Shown here piece by piece: positions 25,890 through 35,172 of a stretch of 41,154 nt of DNA (its first letter is position 1; every line of letters begins with the position of its first letter). The position numbers and the translations under genes were made by a program. The DNA is from Acidobacteriota bacterium. GTDB taxonomy: Bacteria > Acidobacteriota > Terriglobia > Terriglobales > Acidobacteriaceae. Location of the stretch: NCBI GenBank assembly GCA_021806005.1, contig JAJZDM010000021.1:1-41154 (forward strand), written 5' to 3'. A model generated the notes under the pieces. The model did not search any database. It was not told the origin of the DNA and worked only from the letters and a program-made list of their open reading frames with translations.

Positions 25890-26648
25890 CTACAGGTGCG
25901 CGCTGTGCCCGCGCTGCTCACGGTGCACAAAGTGATACGGGGGCCACGGACCGGAGAGCTGCATCGCGTAGTCCTTCAGCTCCAGCGTCACCGAACTGTA
26001 CTTGTTCTGGTAACGCTCCACGGTCTTCTTCTCCACCAGATGGGCGATGTCCAGCAGCATCTTGCCGGAGTCCATCCGCTTGCAGCTCACCTCTTCAGCC
26101 ACCGGTAGAAACATCCGGTGCATCTGTAGGGAGAGCGCCCGCGCGCGCGACTGCCGCTCCCGCTGCCGCGAAGCAGACTCCCGCAGGTTCGCCAGATACG
26201 CCTGACCGGTCGCCTGCACCGCCGGACCGCAGGGCTTCGCCTCCGGACAGATATCGTCCACCATCACCTTCAGGTGCATCTCGGCCATCCCGCGCAGCCG
26301 TTCCACATTGGCCATGAAGTGACGCTGGTTGGATCGCACCGATCGCCGCAGCGCCTCATCGTCCTCAAACGTGGTTCCATAGCGGAAAGGCAGCACGGTT
26401 GACTGCTCAAAACAGAGCGAGATCACCCGCGCGTGCTCGCGTGCCGCCGCCCGTCCTTCGGCCGTCACCAGCCGGCCCGCATCCTCCGGCATGTGTTCGG
26501 AGACAACAACCGCCAGATCGGCGGCTGGAAACAGAAAGGTTTGATTTCCAAAGAGTCCGGTTACTCCGGTGAGTGGCATCGGCCTTCTGTGCCGGCCCAG
26601 TTCTGTAAATGCATTGCGTTCGGTAATACAGTACGCGTACCAAGCCAT
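25890..26648 (-). CDS. Orphan GvpL/GvpF-family gas vesicle protein
   Basis: GvpF and GvpL are accessory proteins of gas vesicle assembly that bind the shell protein GvpA. The protein is 252 aa from ATG 26648 (MAWYAYCITERN), with AGGAG a rather long 14 nt before it. Family features are the N-terminal ferredoxin-like domain (YAYCITE ... TFLFPAADLAVVVSEHMPED), the block EHARVISLCFEQSTVLPFRYGTTFEDDEALRR, and the C-terminal hallmark LSGPWPPYHFV. The middle has a basic, coiled stretch (RESASRQRERQSRARAL). No gvpA/J, gvpN, gvpK or gvpG lies anywhere in the window, so a role in flotation is unlikely from this locus alone. Confidence 0.85.
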   Translation of the reverse strand: MAWYAYCITERNAFTELGRHRRPMPLTGVTGLFGNQTFLFPAADLAVVVSEHMPEDAGRLVTAEGRAAAREHARVISLCFEQSTVLPFRYGTTFEDDEALRRSVRSNQRHFMANVERLRGMAEMHLKVMVDDICPEAKPCGPAVQATGQAYLANLRESASRQRERQSRARALSLQMHRMFLPVAEEVSCKRMDSGKMLLDIAHLVEKKTVERYQNKYSSVTLELKDYAMQLSGPWPPYHFVHREQRGHSAHL

Positions 26649-26925
26649 AACGTGTCTGTCTCTCCTGAGTTTTCCTGCTCCACCGCTCGGCGGCCCGATG
26701 GTTTCCACCACCCGTTTCCCGCCAAACAACCTGTTTCTCTCTGCTTCTCTTTATGAACAGTAGAAATTGGGCCCTAGTGCGGACGATCCGGCCGGGACGC
26801 CGCGGAACAGGCCCAACCGGATTGATCCGTCGCAGATACTATGCCCTTGGAAATACGCTTGGCAAGACCGCCTCACCCGGAACCTCCGGGCAGGGTCGGC
26901 GGCGGCCGGCGGAGTACCTGTCCGG

Positions 26926-26953
26926 TTAACCCATTAGGCGAACCTGCTAGACT
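26926..26953 (+). promoter_or_regulatory. Predicted promoter upstream of the YfgM-like gene
   Basis: TTAACC (26926-26931), a 16-bp spacer, TAGACT (26948-26953), each 4 of 6 to consensus. Transcription would begin near 26960. The remainder of the 366-bp gap 26649-27014 shows no gene or clear hairpin. Confidence 0.4.
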
Positions 26954-27014
26954 AAGGGGATGCATGGGCGGTGGGCCCGATAATCTCTTTGTAGCCCTGA
27001 AGGACGGATCGTTC

Positions 27015-27767
27015 GTGGATAACGCAACCAAGCGTCAGTTGAAGAAGCAGGACCAGTTTGTCGCCCTCACCGAAACCAGTGTCCACTGGGCTGAGGAGCA
27101 CCGCCAGCAGGCCATCCTTTACGGCGTGATCGCCGTCGTCGCCACGATCGTCATCGTCGCGGCTTACACCCTCTTCCAGGACCGCTCCTCGGCCGCCGCT
27201 ACCGCCTTCGGTGAGGCCATGCAGATCTACCAGACGCCGCTGTCCAACTCCTCCGCGGAGCCGATTCCCGGAGCCAAGTACTACCCGGACTCGAAGACCC
27301 GCGCCGCGGCCGCCCTCACAGGTTTCCAGAAGGTCGCCAGCCAATATGGCCTCACTCAGTCCGGTCACCTGGCGGAGTACTTCGTCGGTCTCACCTGTGA
27401 GGATCTGGGCCAGACCTCCTGTGCGCAGGAGGCCTTCCAGAAGGTAGCCTCAGGATGGGATGGCGGACTGGCGGCTCTGGGCAAGGATGCCCTGGCCGAC
27501 CTGGATCAGAAGACCGGAGACGACAGCAAGGCGATCGCTCTCTACACCGAGTTGGGCAAGGGCCACGCCCTTACGGTTCCCCCGCCTCTGGCCAAGCTGC
27601 AGCTCGCTGAACTTTACCAGTCCCAGGGCAACACCGAGCAGGCCCGCCAGATTCTGGCGCTGCTCAAGGACAAGGATAAGGATCCCAATGGCCGCCCCGG
27701 CGCGGCGGCCGAGATTGCCACCCAGAAGCTTAACCCAGCCGCCGCTGGCGCAGGAACCCCGCAGTAA
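27015..27767 (+). CDS. Membrane-anchored tetratricopeptide (YfgM-like) protein
   Basis: A 250-aa protein if GTG 27015 is the start; the opening VDNATKRQLKKQDQF fits the short cytoplasmic tail of such proteins. An ATG at 26964, with AAGGGG before it, would add 17 residues. One transmembrane helix (AILYGVIAVVATIVIVAAYTLF) is followed by a soluble helical-repeat domain with TPR-like pairs (HLAEYFVGLTCEDLGQTSCAQEAFQKVA, PPLAKLQLAELYQSQGNTEQARQIL). In other Gram-negative bacteria YfgM associates with the Sec translocon and periplasmic chaperones; that role is inferred here. Its C-terminus is Ala-rich. Confidence 0.75.
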   Translation: MDNATKRQLKKQDQFVALTETSVHWAEEHRQQAILYGVIAVVATIVIVAAYTLFQDRSSAAATAFGEAMQIYQTPLSNSSAEPIPGAKYYPDSKTRAAAALTGFQKVASQYGLTQSGHLAEYFVGLTCEDLGQTSCAQEAFQKVASGWDGGLAALGKDALADLDQKTGDDSKAIALYTELGKGHALTVPPPLAKLQLAELYQSQGNTEQARQILALLKDKDKDPNGRPGAAAEIATQKLNPAAAGAGTPQ

Positions 27768-28140
27768 GACTCCTTGCCAGCCACCCACATCGGCCCTGCA
27801 TGCATGCGCTGCTCAGGCGCATACACGCCATCTTCGGCCTGAGCCGATGAATCTGGATTGAAATCGACACAGAGCACTCCTGCCGGTGGTCTCAGGCCGC
27901 CGTCAATCGAACCTTGACCCGCCGGACGGGGCCGGAAAGCCTGGACCCAATCCGGCCATCCACAGGAGTTGAAGGCCGCACAACGAACCGCCTCAGGCTT
28001 GCGTCTGAGACAGTAGTTGCCCCCGGAGGCGCCGCGGCCAACGAAGAAGAGACACCGGGCATCGCACGCTGATAGTCTCAGAGGAGCGCCGCAGTTGCGC
28101 CGAGGGCCGGTTGGCTCGCAGAAGCAGAAGAGGAAGACGG
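27768..28140. other. Gene-free gap before the VWA gene
   Basis: 373 bp. I see no gene; only a short CTCAG/CTGAG hairpin near 27990-28010 and no convincing promoter. A weak -35/-10-like pair (GAGACA and GATAGT, 16-bp spacer) lies just before 28080. Confidence 0.5.
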
Positions 28141-29466
28141 ATGACGTTGGGAAAGCAAACGAGACGGGTAGCCAGCCGGGTGCATGGCTTGACGCTGCTG
28201 CTGGCCGCCGCAACAGGACTGGCGCTGGCGCAAAGTACGCAGCAGGCAACAGAGACGCAGCAGAGCGTGCCGAACGCCCCGGTGCCCCAGACGCTGCCGG
28301 AGTTGCGCACCATTACGCCGGTCGGCTCGGCCACGCCTCCCACCCTCACCACCACCGCGCCAGCCCCAGCCGTATCCGCACCCGCCGCCACAGAGCCCGC
28401 GGAGGACGAACAGCAGGGCCCGCCGCCGGCAACCACCCAGAGCGCGCTCAATACCTTGAGCGTCAACGTGCAGTTCCACGAGATTCCCTTCCTGGTGAAG
28501 GACTCCAAAGGCAACCTGGTTCCCGGAATTACCTGGCGGGATGTGCGGGTGTTTGAGGATGGCGTGCGGCAGCAGATTCGCGTGTTTACCTCAGACCCGG
28601 CGCCGCTGGCCGTGGCCATGGTCATCGACCAGGGCGTGACCCACGACACCATGGAGAAGATCAACGACTCGCTGGGTGCGCTGCAGGGGGCGTTCTCGCC
28701 CTATGACGAGGTCTCCGTCTTCACCTATAACGACGGCGTCACTGAACAGACGGCGTTTACGGCGGCGCAGAGCGCCCGCCTGGGCGCGGTGCTCGAGCAG
28801 TCCAAGGGCGTTGGCCGCGATCCCCTGATGGGCCTCACCGGTCCCCTCTCCCATGACGCCGTGATCAACAACCAGCCCATCGATGGGGTTACCGACTTCG
28901 GCCATCAGCCCGGCACCCTGGCCTTTACCGTGCCCAAGGAGTACCACACCCTCAACGACGCCATCCTTGCAGCCGCCAAGGAGGTCTCCACCGCGCCCCG
29001 CGGGCGGCGGCGAATCATCTACGTGATCTCTGACGGCAAGGAGTATGGCAGCCAGACAACCCAGAAAGAGGTCATCAAGTATTTGCTGACCAACAACATC
29101 TCGGTATGGGCCACTCAGGTCGGTGACTCAGCCATCATGGGCCTGGGCTTCATGGATCGGCTGCACATCCCGTTGACCATGCGCGACGACGTCCTGCCCA
29201 GATACACTTCGGCCACCGGCGGCGAGTTTGACTCCGAGTTCCGGCCCAGAGGCATCGAAAAGGCCTTCCTCCAGATCACCAACCAGATTCGCGCTCAGTA
29301 CACCGTCGGCTATTACACCCATGCCAGCCCCTACAACGAGAGCTATCGCAAAACCGAAATTCGGATCCTGCGTCCGGGGCTGACCATCATCTGCAAGGAC
29401 GGCTACTATCCGTCTGCGGCGGACAATACCCGGGCTACCCCCGTGCATCAGCCAACCCCTCAATAG
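28141..29466 (+). CDS. Secreted VWFA-related protein of the acidobacterial type
   Basis: A 441-aa exported protein from ATG 28141 with GAGGA 6 nt upstream. The signal peptide is RRVASRVHGLTLLLAAATGLALAQ, followed by a Thr/Pro/Ala-rich linker (~30-100). The von Willebrand A region starts near FHEIPFLVKDSKGNLVPGITWRDVRVFEDG, matching the VWFA-related domain typical of Acidobacteria, and continues through a strand with VAMVIDQGVTHD, a region GRRRIIYVISDGKEYGS and a C-terminal IRILRPGLTIICKDGYYP. The metal site is degenerate: the usual DxSxS reads DQGVT. Partner and function are unknown; such proteins are abundant and uncharacterised in this phylum. The EamA gene starts 35 bp downstream. Confidence 0.88.
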   Translation: MTLGKQTRRVASRVHGLTLLLAAATGLALAQSTQQATETQQSVPNAPVPQTLPELRTITPVGSATPPTLTTTAPAPAVSAPAATEPAEDEQQGPPPATTQSALNTLSVNVQFHEIPFLVKDSKGNLVPGITWRDVRVFEDGVRQQIRVFTSDPAPLAVAMVIDQGVTHDTMEKINDSLGALQGAFSPYDEVSVFTYNDGVTEQTAFTAAQSARLGAVLEQSKGVGRDPLMGLTGPLSHDAVINNQPIDGVTDFGHQPGTLAFTVPKEYHTLNDAILAAAKEVSTAPRGRRRIIYVISDGKEYGSQTTQKEVIKYLLTNNISVWATQVGDSAIMGLGFMDRLHIPLTMRDDVLPRYTSATGGEFDSEFRPRGIEKAFLQITNQIRAQYTVGYYTHASPYNESYRKTEIRILRPGLTIICKDGYYPSAADNTRATPVHQPTPQ

Positions 29467-29501
29467 ACGGAGCTACAGCCTCTGCCACAGACCTTTCACC
29501 G

Positions 29502-30428
29502 ATGGCGTTTGCAATCCATTCCAGCGCGCTGATCGCGCTCTCCTCCGCCGCCTCCTGGGGCGGCGGAGATTTTTCCGGCGGTATGGGCGTCAAGACCAGC
29601 GGCGGAAGGGTGCCGGACGCCATTCGGTTTGTCCTCCTCGCACACGCCATCAGCCTGACGGCGCTGCTGGCAATCGCACATACCCTCCCCTTCCCCGGCC
29701 TGCCCGGACACACTGCCACCCTTTGGGCGATCCTGGCCGGGCTCACCGGCGCGCTGGGCCTGGTCGCGTTCTATATCGCCCTCAGCCGGGGAGGCATGGG
29801 GACCTCTGCGGCACTGAGCGGATTGCTGGCCGCGGCCATCCCCGCCGTGGCCTCCAGTCTGCTTGAGGGCGTCCCCTCCGCCCTGCGGCTGGCCGGCTTC
29901 GCACTGGCCGGTGGAGCGATCTGGCTCATCGCCGCTGGAAGCTCCCCCGAAGGCGCATCTGAGTCTCGCAGCACCATGGCGCTGGCGGTGTTTGCCGGAG
30001 TCATGTTCGGGATCTACTTCATCGCGCTGAAGATGGCCAACCCGCTGGGACTGGTGGCCTCCATGGCGCTGGCCAGAATCACCAGCATCACGCTCTGCTC
30101 CCTGGTCCTGGGAACAATGGCGTTCTCCAGGCGACGCCGGCCACCCTCCCCTCAGGCACAGCCGGCGGCGTCCGGACCGTGGATGAACCGGCCCGGCGTC
30201 TGGGGATGGGCCTGTGCGGTCGCCTTGCTGGATACAGGCGGAAATCTGCTGTTCATGGCCGCAACCCGCGCCGGGAGGCTGGATGTGGCCTCCGTCCTGG
30301 CAAGCCTCTATCCGGCAGGAACCATCCTGCTGGCCGCATGGGTGCTGAAGGAACGGCCCACCCAGCGCCAGGTTCTTGGCATGCTGACCGCCCTGGCGGC
30401 GGTGGCGATGATTACGCTGCAGATGTAA
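29502..30428 (+). CDS. EamA/DMT-family transporter
   Basis: A 308-aa inner-membrane protein with ten predicted helices in two EamA repeats (N-half ASWGGGDFSGGMGVK ... GLVAFYIALSRGGMGTSAALSGL; C-half VFAGVMFGIYFIALKMANPLGLVASMAL ... ASVLASLYPAGTILLAAWVLKERPTQRQVLGM). The last motif, with a conserved Glu-Arg, is typical of drug/metabolite exporters. Substrate unknown. No ribosome-binding site is visible before the ATG, which follows the VWA stop by 35 bp, so the pair may be co-transcribed. Confidence 0.9.
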   Translation: MAFAIHSSALIALSSAASWGGGDFSGGMGVKTSGGRVPDAIRFVLLAHAISLTALLAIAHTLPFPGLPGHTATLWAILAGLTGALGLVAFYIALSRGGMGTSAALSGLLAAAIPAVASSLLEGVPSALRLAGFALAGGAIWLIAAGSSPEGASESRSTMALAVFAGVMFGIYFIALKMANPLGLVASMALARITSITLCSLVLGTMAFSRRRRPPSPQAQPAASGPWMNRPGVWGWACAVALLDTGGNLLFMAATRAGRLDVASVLASLYPAGTILLAAWVLKERPTQRQVLGMLTALAAVAMITLQM

Positions 30429-30540
30429 GGCGCCCCTGCGGTCAACGCCGCGGAGTGCGGGGGCTCTGGTGCTGCTGTAGAAGTCCTACAGCGTCCGCGC
30501 AGACACAGAACGGATATCCAGCGGAACAACGCCGGTTCGA

Positions 30541-30571
30541 ACTGTGCCGGCAGCTTCAGACTGTGCCGGCA
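30541..30571. repeat. 12-bp direct repeats between EamA and tatA genes
   Basis: ACTGTGCCGGCA at 30541-30552 and 30560-30571 (period 19). A GCTGTAG/CTACAGC hairpin (30474-30492) with no T tract lies just before them; either could belong to the end of the EamA transcript. Confidence 0.6.
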
Positions 30572-30644
30572 TCTCCGAACCGCTTCGGCATCGCTGCACC
30601 CGCTCGCTCTGCGCAGCGGAGGCCATGCTCTCTGCGTCCATGCT

Positions 30645-30878
30645 TCAAGCCGCCGGCGGTTTGGGGGCTTCGTCAACCTTGGGGGTGACCGCGCGTGCTG
30701 CTTCTACGGGCTTGACGTCGGCCTTGACCTCGTCGTTGATTCCCTTCATGCCTTCCTTGAAGCCACGCAGGCCCTCTCCGAGGCCCTTGCCCAACTCCGG
30801 AAGCTTCTTGCCGCCAAAAAGAAGAACGGCAAGCACAACCAGAAGAATGATGTGCCACGGTTGCAATAGATCGCCCAT
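30645..30878 (-). CDS. tatA: Sec-independent (Tat) translocase subunit TatA/TatE
   Basis: Forms the pore-like assembly through which folded proteins with twin-arginine signals cross the inner membrane. The 77-aa protein has one transmembrane helix (~8-22, HIILLVVLAVLLF), the conserved FGGKKLPELGKGLG hinge and amphipathic helix, and a charged, Pro-rich tail. A GGGAG lies 8 nt before the ATG. No tatB or tatC is adjacent. The GH127 enzyme in this window carries a twin-arginine signal and would be a client. Confidence 0.93.
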   Translation of the reverse strand: MGDLLQPWHIILLVVLAVLLFGGKKLPELGKGLGEGLRGFKEGMKGINDEVKADVKPVEAARAVTPKVDEAPKPPAA

Positions 30879-31170
30879 ACAAGAGTCTCCCTGCTGTCAC
30901 CCCCAGGCTTGCCAGCGGGCGACGGTTTCATTGTCGCACGAGCAGCCGGGAATGTCCGCTGTCCACCACTCCATGCCTCCCCGGCCCAGTCGTTGCACTC
31001 CGCTGCGGAGGCCAGGGCCCGGCCGGATCTCGTCGCGAAAGCGGCGGTCAAGCGGTAGAACCTGCGTCGGACAGTATATCCTTGGAGAGATACAAAGCTC
31101 ATCGCGGATGCCCCGCCGTCCGCAACCCGAAACTACCGCGCCGCTCACCTGAGCCCCGCCCACGAGGAAG

Positions 31171-32004
31171 ATGCTGCAACTGATGACGAACACCTTAGAC
31201 TCCGCCACTGGCCAGGTTCGCAAAGTGGCCTGCGTAACAACCTTGAGCATGACACTTGCACTGGTGCTGGGAGTCGTTGCCAGCTTGGCTGGGCCCAGGG
31301 CGTTGGCGCAGGATTCGAACTCCCCGTCCAGCAACCCGGCGGACAGCCAGTCTCAGAGTGCAACAACCGCTCCTGGAACCGCGCCGATGTCCGCGGCGGC
31401 AGCGGCGGCGCTGGCCCCTTATACCGGACCGAAGTATGACAACCGCTGGGATCTCTATGGCGGCCTGCTGTTTATGAACGGGCAGGCAGGACAGAACATT
31501 CCCGTGCGTTACAACATGGGCGGCGGCGAAGGCATGATTACCTACTGGTTGAACGGCAAACTGGGCATAGCCGGGGATTACCGGTTCGGCGCAGGAACCA
31601 CGCCGGTCGTCAGCCCTTTTTATAACCGCATCACCATCATGCAGCACGTCATGACCGGCGGCGTGGAGTATCGAGCCTTCAAGAACCGCTACGTCGACAT
31701 CAACTTTCTTGGATTGGCCGGCGGAGACTATGGCATCTTCAACTGGGCCATCAATCACTACCCCGGCGGCAGCCCGGTAAGCGCCTGCGCCGCAGATCAG
31801 CAGCCCGGCCAGGTCGGAAACCTTGGCCTGTACTGTAACCATCTGGCTCCCTACGGCACCGCCGGCAGCAACATCGACTTCAACCAGGCCCACAACCTGG
31901 CGGTGCGTCTGCAGCCCACCCTCATCATGGAGCACTTCGGCACCAACACCAAAGAGTTCTTCGCCATCTCCCTGGGCGTCCTGTGGCGCTTCGGGCACCG
32001 CTAA
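31171..32004 (+). CDS. Outer-membrane beta-barrel protein
   Basis: A 277-aa exported protein; the first ~47 residues form a signal peptide (VACVTTLSMTLALVLGVVASLA ... RALAQ). The mature part begins with a Ser/Ala-rich spacer, then alternating strands with aromatic girdles (WDLYGGLLFMNGQAGQ, MITYWLNGKLGIAGDYRFG, VEYRAFKNRYVDINFLGLAGGDYG, FFAISLGVLWRFGHR), typical of a small barrel. No specific family recognised. The ATG at 31171 has GAGGA close by; an ATG at 31183 is an alternative. It is divergent from tatA, with a 292-bp gap in which I see no clear gene, and is followed by a terminator. Confidence 0.75.
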   Translation: MLQLMTNTLDSATGQVRKVACVTTLSMTLALVLGVVASLAGPRALAQDSNSPSSNPADSQSQSATTAPGTAPMSAAAAAALAPYTGPKYDNRWDLYGGLLFMNGQAGQNIPVRYNMGGGEGMITYWLNGKLGIAGDYRFGAGTTPVVSPFYNRITIMQHVMTGGVEYRAFKNRYVDINFLGLAGGDYGIFNWAINHYPGGSPVSACAADQQPGQVGNLGLYCNHLAPYGTAGSNIDFNQAHNLAVRLQPTLIMEHFGTNTKEFFAISLGVLWRFGHR

Positions 32005-32167
32005 GGCAAGTTCGGTGTAGGTGTTGAGGGCGACTCGACTTCGATGGGCGTTTCCCCCAATGAAACGCCACTGCAAGCCCGCTTCAGGATATCCATCAAC
32101 ACCGAAAATGCCATAATTCATAGAATATCCGGCTCACGTTCGCACCCGGTTTTTCCTGCAAGCGGGT

Positions 32168-32219
32168 ACAGCTCCTTCGGATGGTGCAGCGTAACCGCAC
32201 AGCCCGAAGGAGCTGTTTT
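32168..32219 (+). terminator. Terminator after the beta-barrel gene
   Basis: A 13-bp perfect stem ACAGCTCCTTCGG/CCGAAGGAGCTGT encloses a 23-nt loop that can form an inner GTGC/GCAC stem, followed by TTTT. It points along the plus strand. Confidence 0.85.
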
Positions 32220-32270
32220 ATCACCGGGCTGTCTGGTTGGCCGGGGACGGCTACAGCGGAGGGCCGAGGT

Positions 32271-32693
32271 TCACTTTCGCATCCCAGGCGTGTGCGTGAT
32301 GCCTACCAGCAGACCCTCCGGACCCAGCAACCGCGTCACCGTCTGCCCCCATGGTTCCTGCCGCGCCGCAACCAGCAGCTTGTATCCCTGGGACGTCAAC
32401 TCCGCCGTAGCTCTTTCGATATCCTCGACATCGAACTCCAGCCAGGCCTGCGGCACTGGAAGTTCGTCAGGCCACTGATCGGTGCCAAAGCAGGACTCTG
32501 CCGCCTGCCCCAGCGGCCACAGGGCAAAGTGCTTCACGCCCTCCAACTGGCTCGTGTACAGGTAGCCGGAGACATCCTCCCGGAACTTCAGCCCCAGCGT
32601 CTCGGAGTAAAACCTGCGGCCGGCGGCCGGATCGCGAACGATCGGGCCAAAGCCTGCCACAAACAATACATCGATGCTCCCTGGCGTCTTCAT
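32271..32693 (-). CDS. VOC-family (glyoxalase/bleomycin resistance-like) protein
   Basis: A 140-residue protein of the vicinal oxygen chelate fold, from ATG 32693 with GAGGTG 5 nt upstream. Two beta-alpha-beta-beta-beta modules are visible: VLFVAGFGPIVRDPAAGRRFYSETLGLKFRE in the first, and QAWLEFDVEDIERATAELTSQGYKLLV with a terminal LLGPEGLLVGITHTP in the second. The pattern resembles antibiotic-resistance/glyoxalase relatives, but substrate and metal ligands cannot be assigned. It lies 67 bp downstream of glgC on the same strand and may share its transcript. Confidence 0.85.
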   Translation of the reverse strand: MKTPGSIDVLFVAGFGPIVRDPAAGRRFYSETLGLKFREDVSGYLYTSQLEGVKHFALWPLGQAAESCFGTDQWPDELPVPQAWLEFDVEDIERATAELTSQGYKLLVAARQEPWGQTVTRLLGPEGLLVGITHTPGMRK

Positions 32694-32760
32694 CGGCACA
32701 CCTCGATCCGGGCATCCTTCGCCTACACCGCGGAACGCTTCGCACCCGCTGGAACAAGCC

Positions 32761-34011
<1,251 letters not shown>

Positions 34012-34094
34012 ATTCAGACTCCTCCCACGGCCAAACGATTCAGCATCGCCTGCACTCCGTTCGGATGCATATCGTGGCATCCATGAAGCCTGAG

Positions 34095-34122
34095 AGTATC
34101 AGCGAGGAGAAATCCTTGACAA
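34095..34122 (-). promoter_or_regulatory. Predicted promoter of glgC
   Basis: Minus strand: TTGTCA (34122-34117, 5 of 6), a 16-bp spacer, GATACT (34100-34095, 4 of 6). The start would be near 34088, giving a leader of about 75 nt. Confidence 0.5.
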
Positions 34123-34152
34123 ATCGAAGCGAGCAGCTCAAGCGACTATCGA

Positions 34153-34479
34153 TCAGAGTGAGGGAGTCCGGTCTTCACCACCATCTCCCGGCAGCGGACT
34201 CGCCTCATCCGTCGAGATACGCAGAGATCTCAGAAAGGTGCGGTCGCTGCGGGTAAAGGGGCCGCTCTCGGTCTCGCCCTCTTCTTCAACAGAAGCCGGT
34301 TCAGGATCGCTCTCCACCTCGTTCAGACCGATGGTGGCCTCGAGCATCAGCAGCACATCAAAGCCCTGCTCGCGAATCTCGCGGACGACACCTGAGATCT
34401 GATCAGACTCGCTGACCGACTCATGAATCGCCTCACCTAGCTTTTGGATAAGATCTTTTACCTGCTGGTTCAATGCCAC
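34153..34479 (-). CDS. Uncharacterised 108-aa acidic protein
   Basis: Not recognised by a characterised family. From GTG 34479 (MALNQQVKDLIQKLGEAIHESVSESDQISGVVREI) it is 108 aa; a TTG at 34473 after GGAGGTG is also possible. The first ~60 residues are predicted helical with heptad-like spacing and end GFDVLLMLEATIGLNEV; the rest is Glu/Ser-rich and probably disordered. I recall similar openings in other acidobacterial genomes but cannot verify this. It is upstream of glgC on the same strand, although glgC has its own promoter candidate in the 141-bp gap between them. Confidence 0.6.
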   Translation of the reverse strand: MALNQQVKDLIQKLGEAIHESVSESDQISGVVREIREQGFDVLLMLEATIGLNEVESDPEPASVEEEGETESGPFTRSDRTFLRSLRISTDEASPLPGDGGEDRTPSL

Positions 34480-34863
34480 CTCCCCGTCGCCGGAAAACAC
34501 GCCATCGATCGAGAGCTGTTTCCCTTTACTGCAATGTGCTGGAATGCCCATCCCACGCATTGGGTATTCCCTGCCAGATGCGATTTTTTGGAGGGAACGG
34601 CAGTTGCGGGTAGTCTTCTTCTCTACCTTCAAGAGTACCCCGATGATGCTGTGGAAGCCAAGTGCGTGGCCGCTTCAGAATCAGGAAAGATTACCGCCAT
34701 CGCTGCTCGGGCAGGCTACTCCATCTCCCGGGAATCCAGCCAGCTTCCACGCAGCTTTCCAGCTTCCGCATGCGGAGCCAGGCCTCGCCTTCCCTGAGCG
34801 TCTCCGCCACAGCCCGCGCCGTGGCGGGCCCTCACCGCGGGGCGCCTCCCACCGGAGATGTCG
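34480..34863. other. Gap between two small minus-strand genes
   Basis: 384 bp with no convincing gene. It holds a CGCAT/ATGCG pair followed by a run of six T (near 34577-34600, plus strand), too weak to call, and a CGCCAC/GTGGCG hairpin near 34805-34830. Overlapping open frames here look like chance. Confidence 0.5.
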
Positions 34864-35004
34864 CTAGACAAAGGTCGCGTCTTCCGCAGCGCCCTCATCC
34901 AGGTAATAGGCGGGCTCGTGAATCGTCTGCAACTTCTTGCTCCACACCAGGAACCCCGCTGCCGCCGCCGCTGCGCCACCGATAAACCAGATCAGCTTCT
35001 TCAT
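34864..35004 (-). CDS. Small single-helix membrane protein (46 aa)
   Basis: ATG 35004; the start MKKLIWFIGGAAAAAAGFLVW is one transmembrane helix with a basic N-terminus, followed by a short acidic tail (KKLQTIHEPAYYLDEGAAEDATFV). AGGAAG precedes the ATG at about 10 nt. It is divergent from the membrane protein at 35173. No family recognised; short length makes it uncertain, but the signal-like composition and the ribosome-binding site favour a real gene. Confidence 0.6.
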   Translation of the reverse strand: MKKLIWFIGGAAAAAAGFLVWSKKLQTIHEPAYYLDEGAAEDATFV

Positions 35005-35157
35005 CCCTGAACCGCTTCCTTTCCCCTTGCTCTCCTCAAACTCTATCAAACACAACCTGCCGCTCTTGTGATTTGACGCATGAGCTTTTGCAGATCTCCT
35101 CACAGCTTGCGCCGCCACCAAAATTATCGGCAGTGGGAGCCGAAACTCCACTTCCCT

Positions 35158-35163
35158 TACACT
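35158..35163 (+). promoter_or_regulatory. -10-like TACACT immediately before the 35173 gene
   Basis: TACACT ends 9 nt before the ATG at 35173. No -35 box and no Shine-Dalgarno sequence is visible, so the transcript, if this is the promoter, would be leaderless. The spacing is the same as at the GntR gene. Confidence 0.35.
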
Positions 35164-35172
35164 GGTAGCGTT

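Noticed and set aside
34577-34600. CGCAT/ATGCG with six T as a terminator
   Set aside because: Five-pair stem with a 17-nt loop and no plus-strand gene ending upstream.
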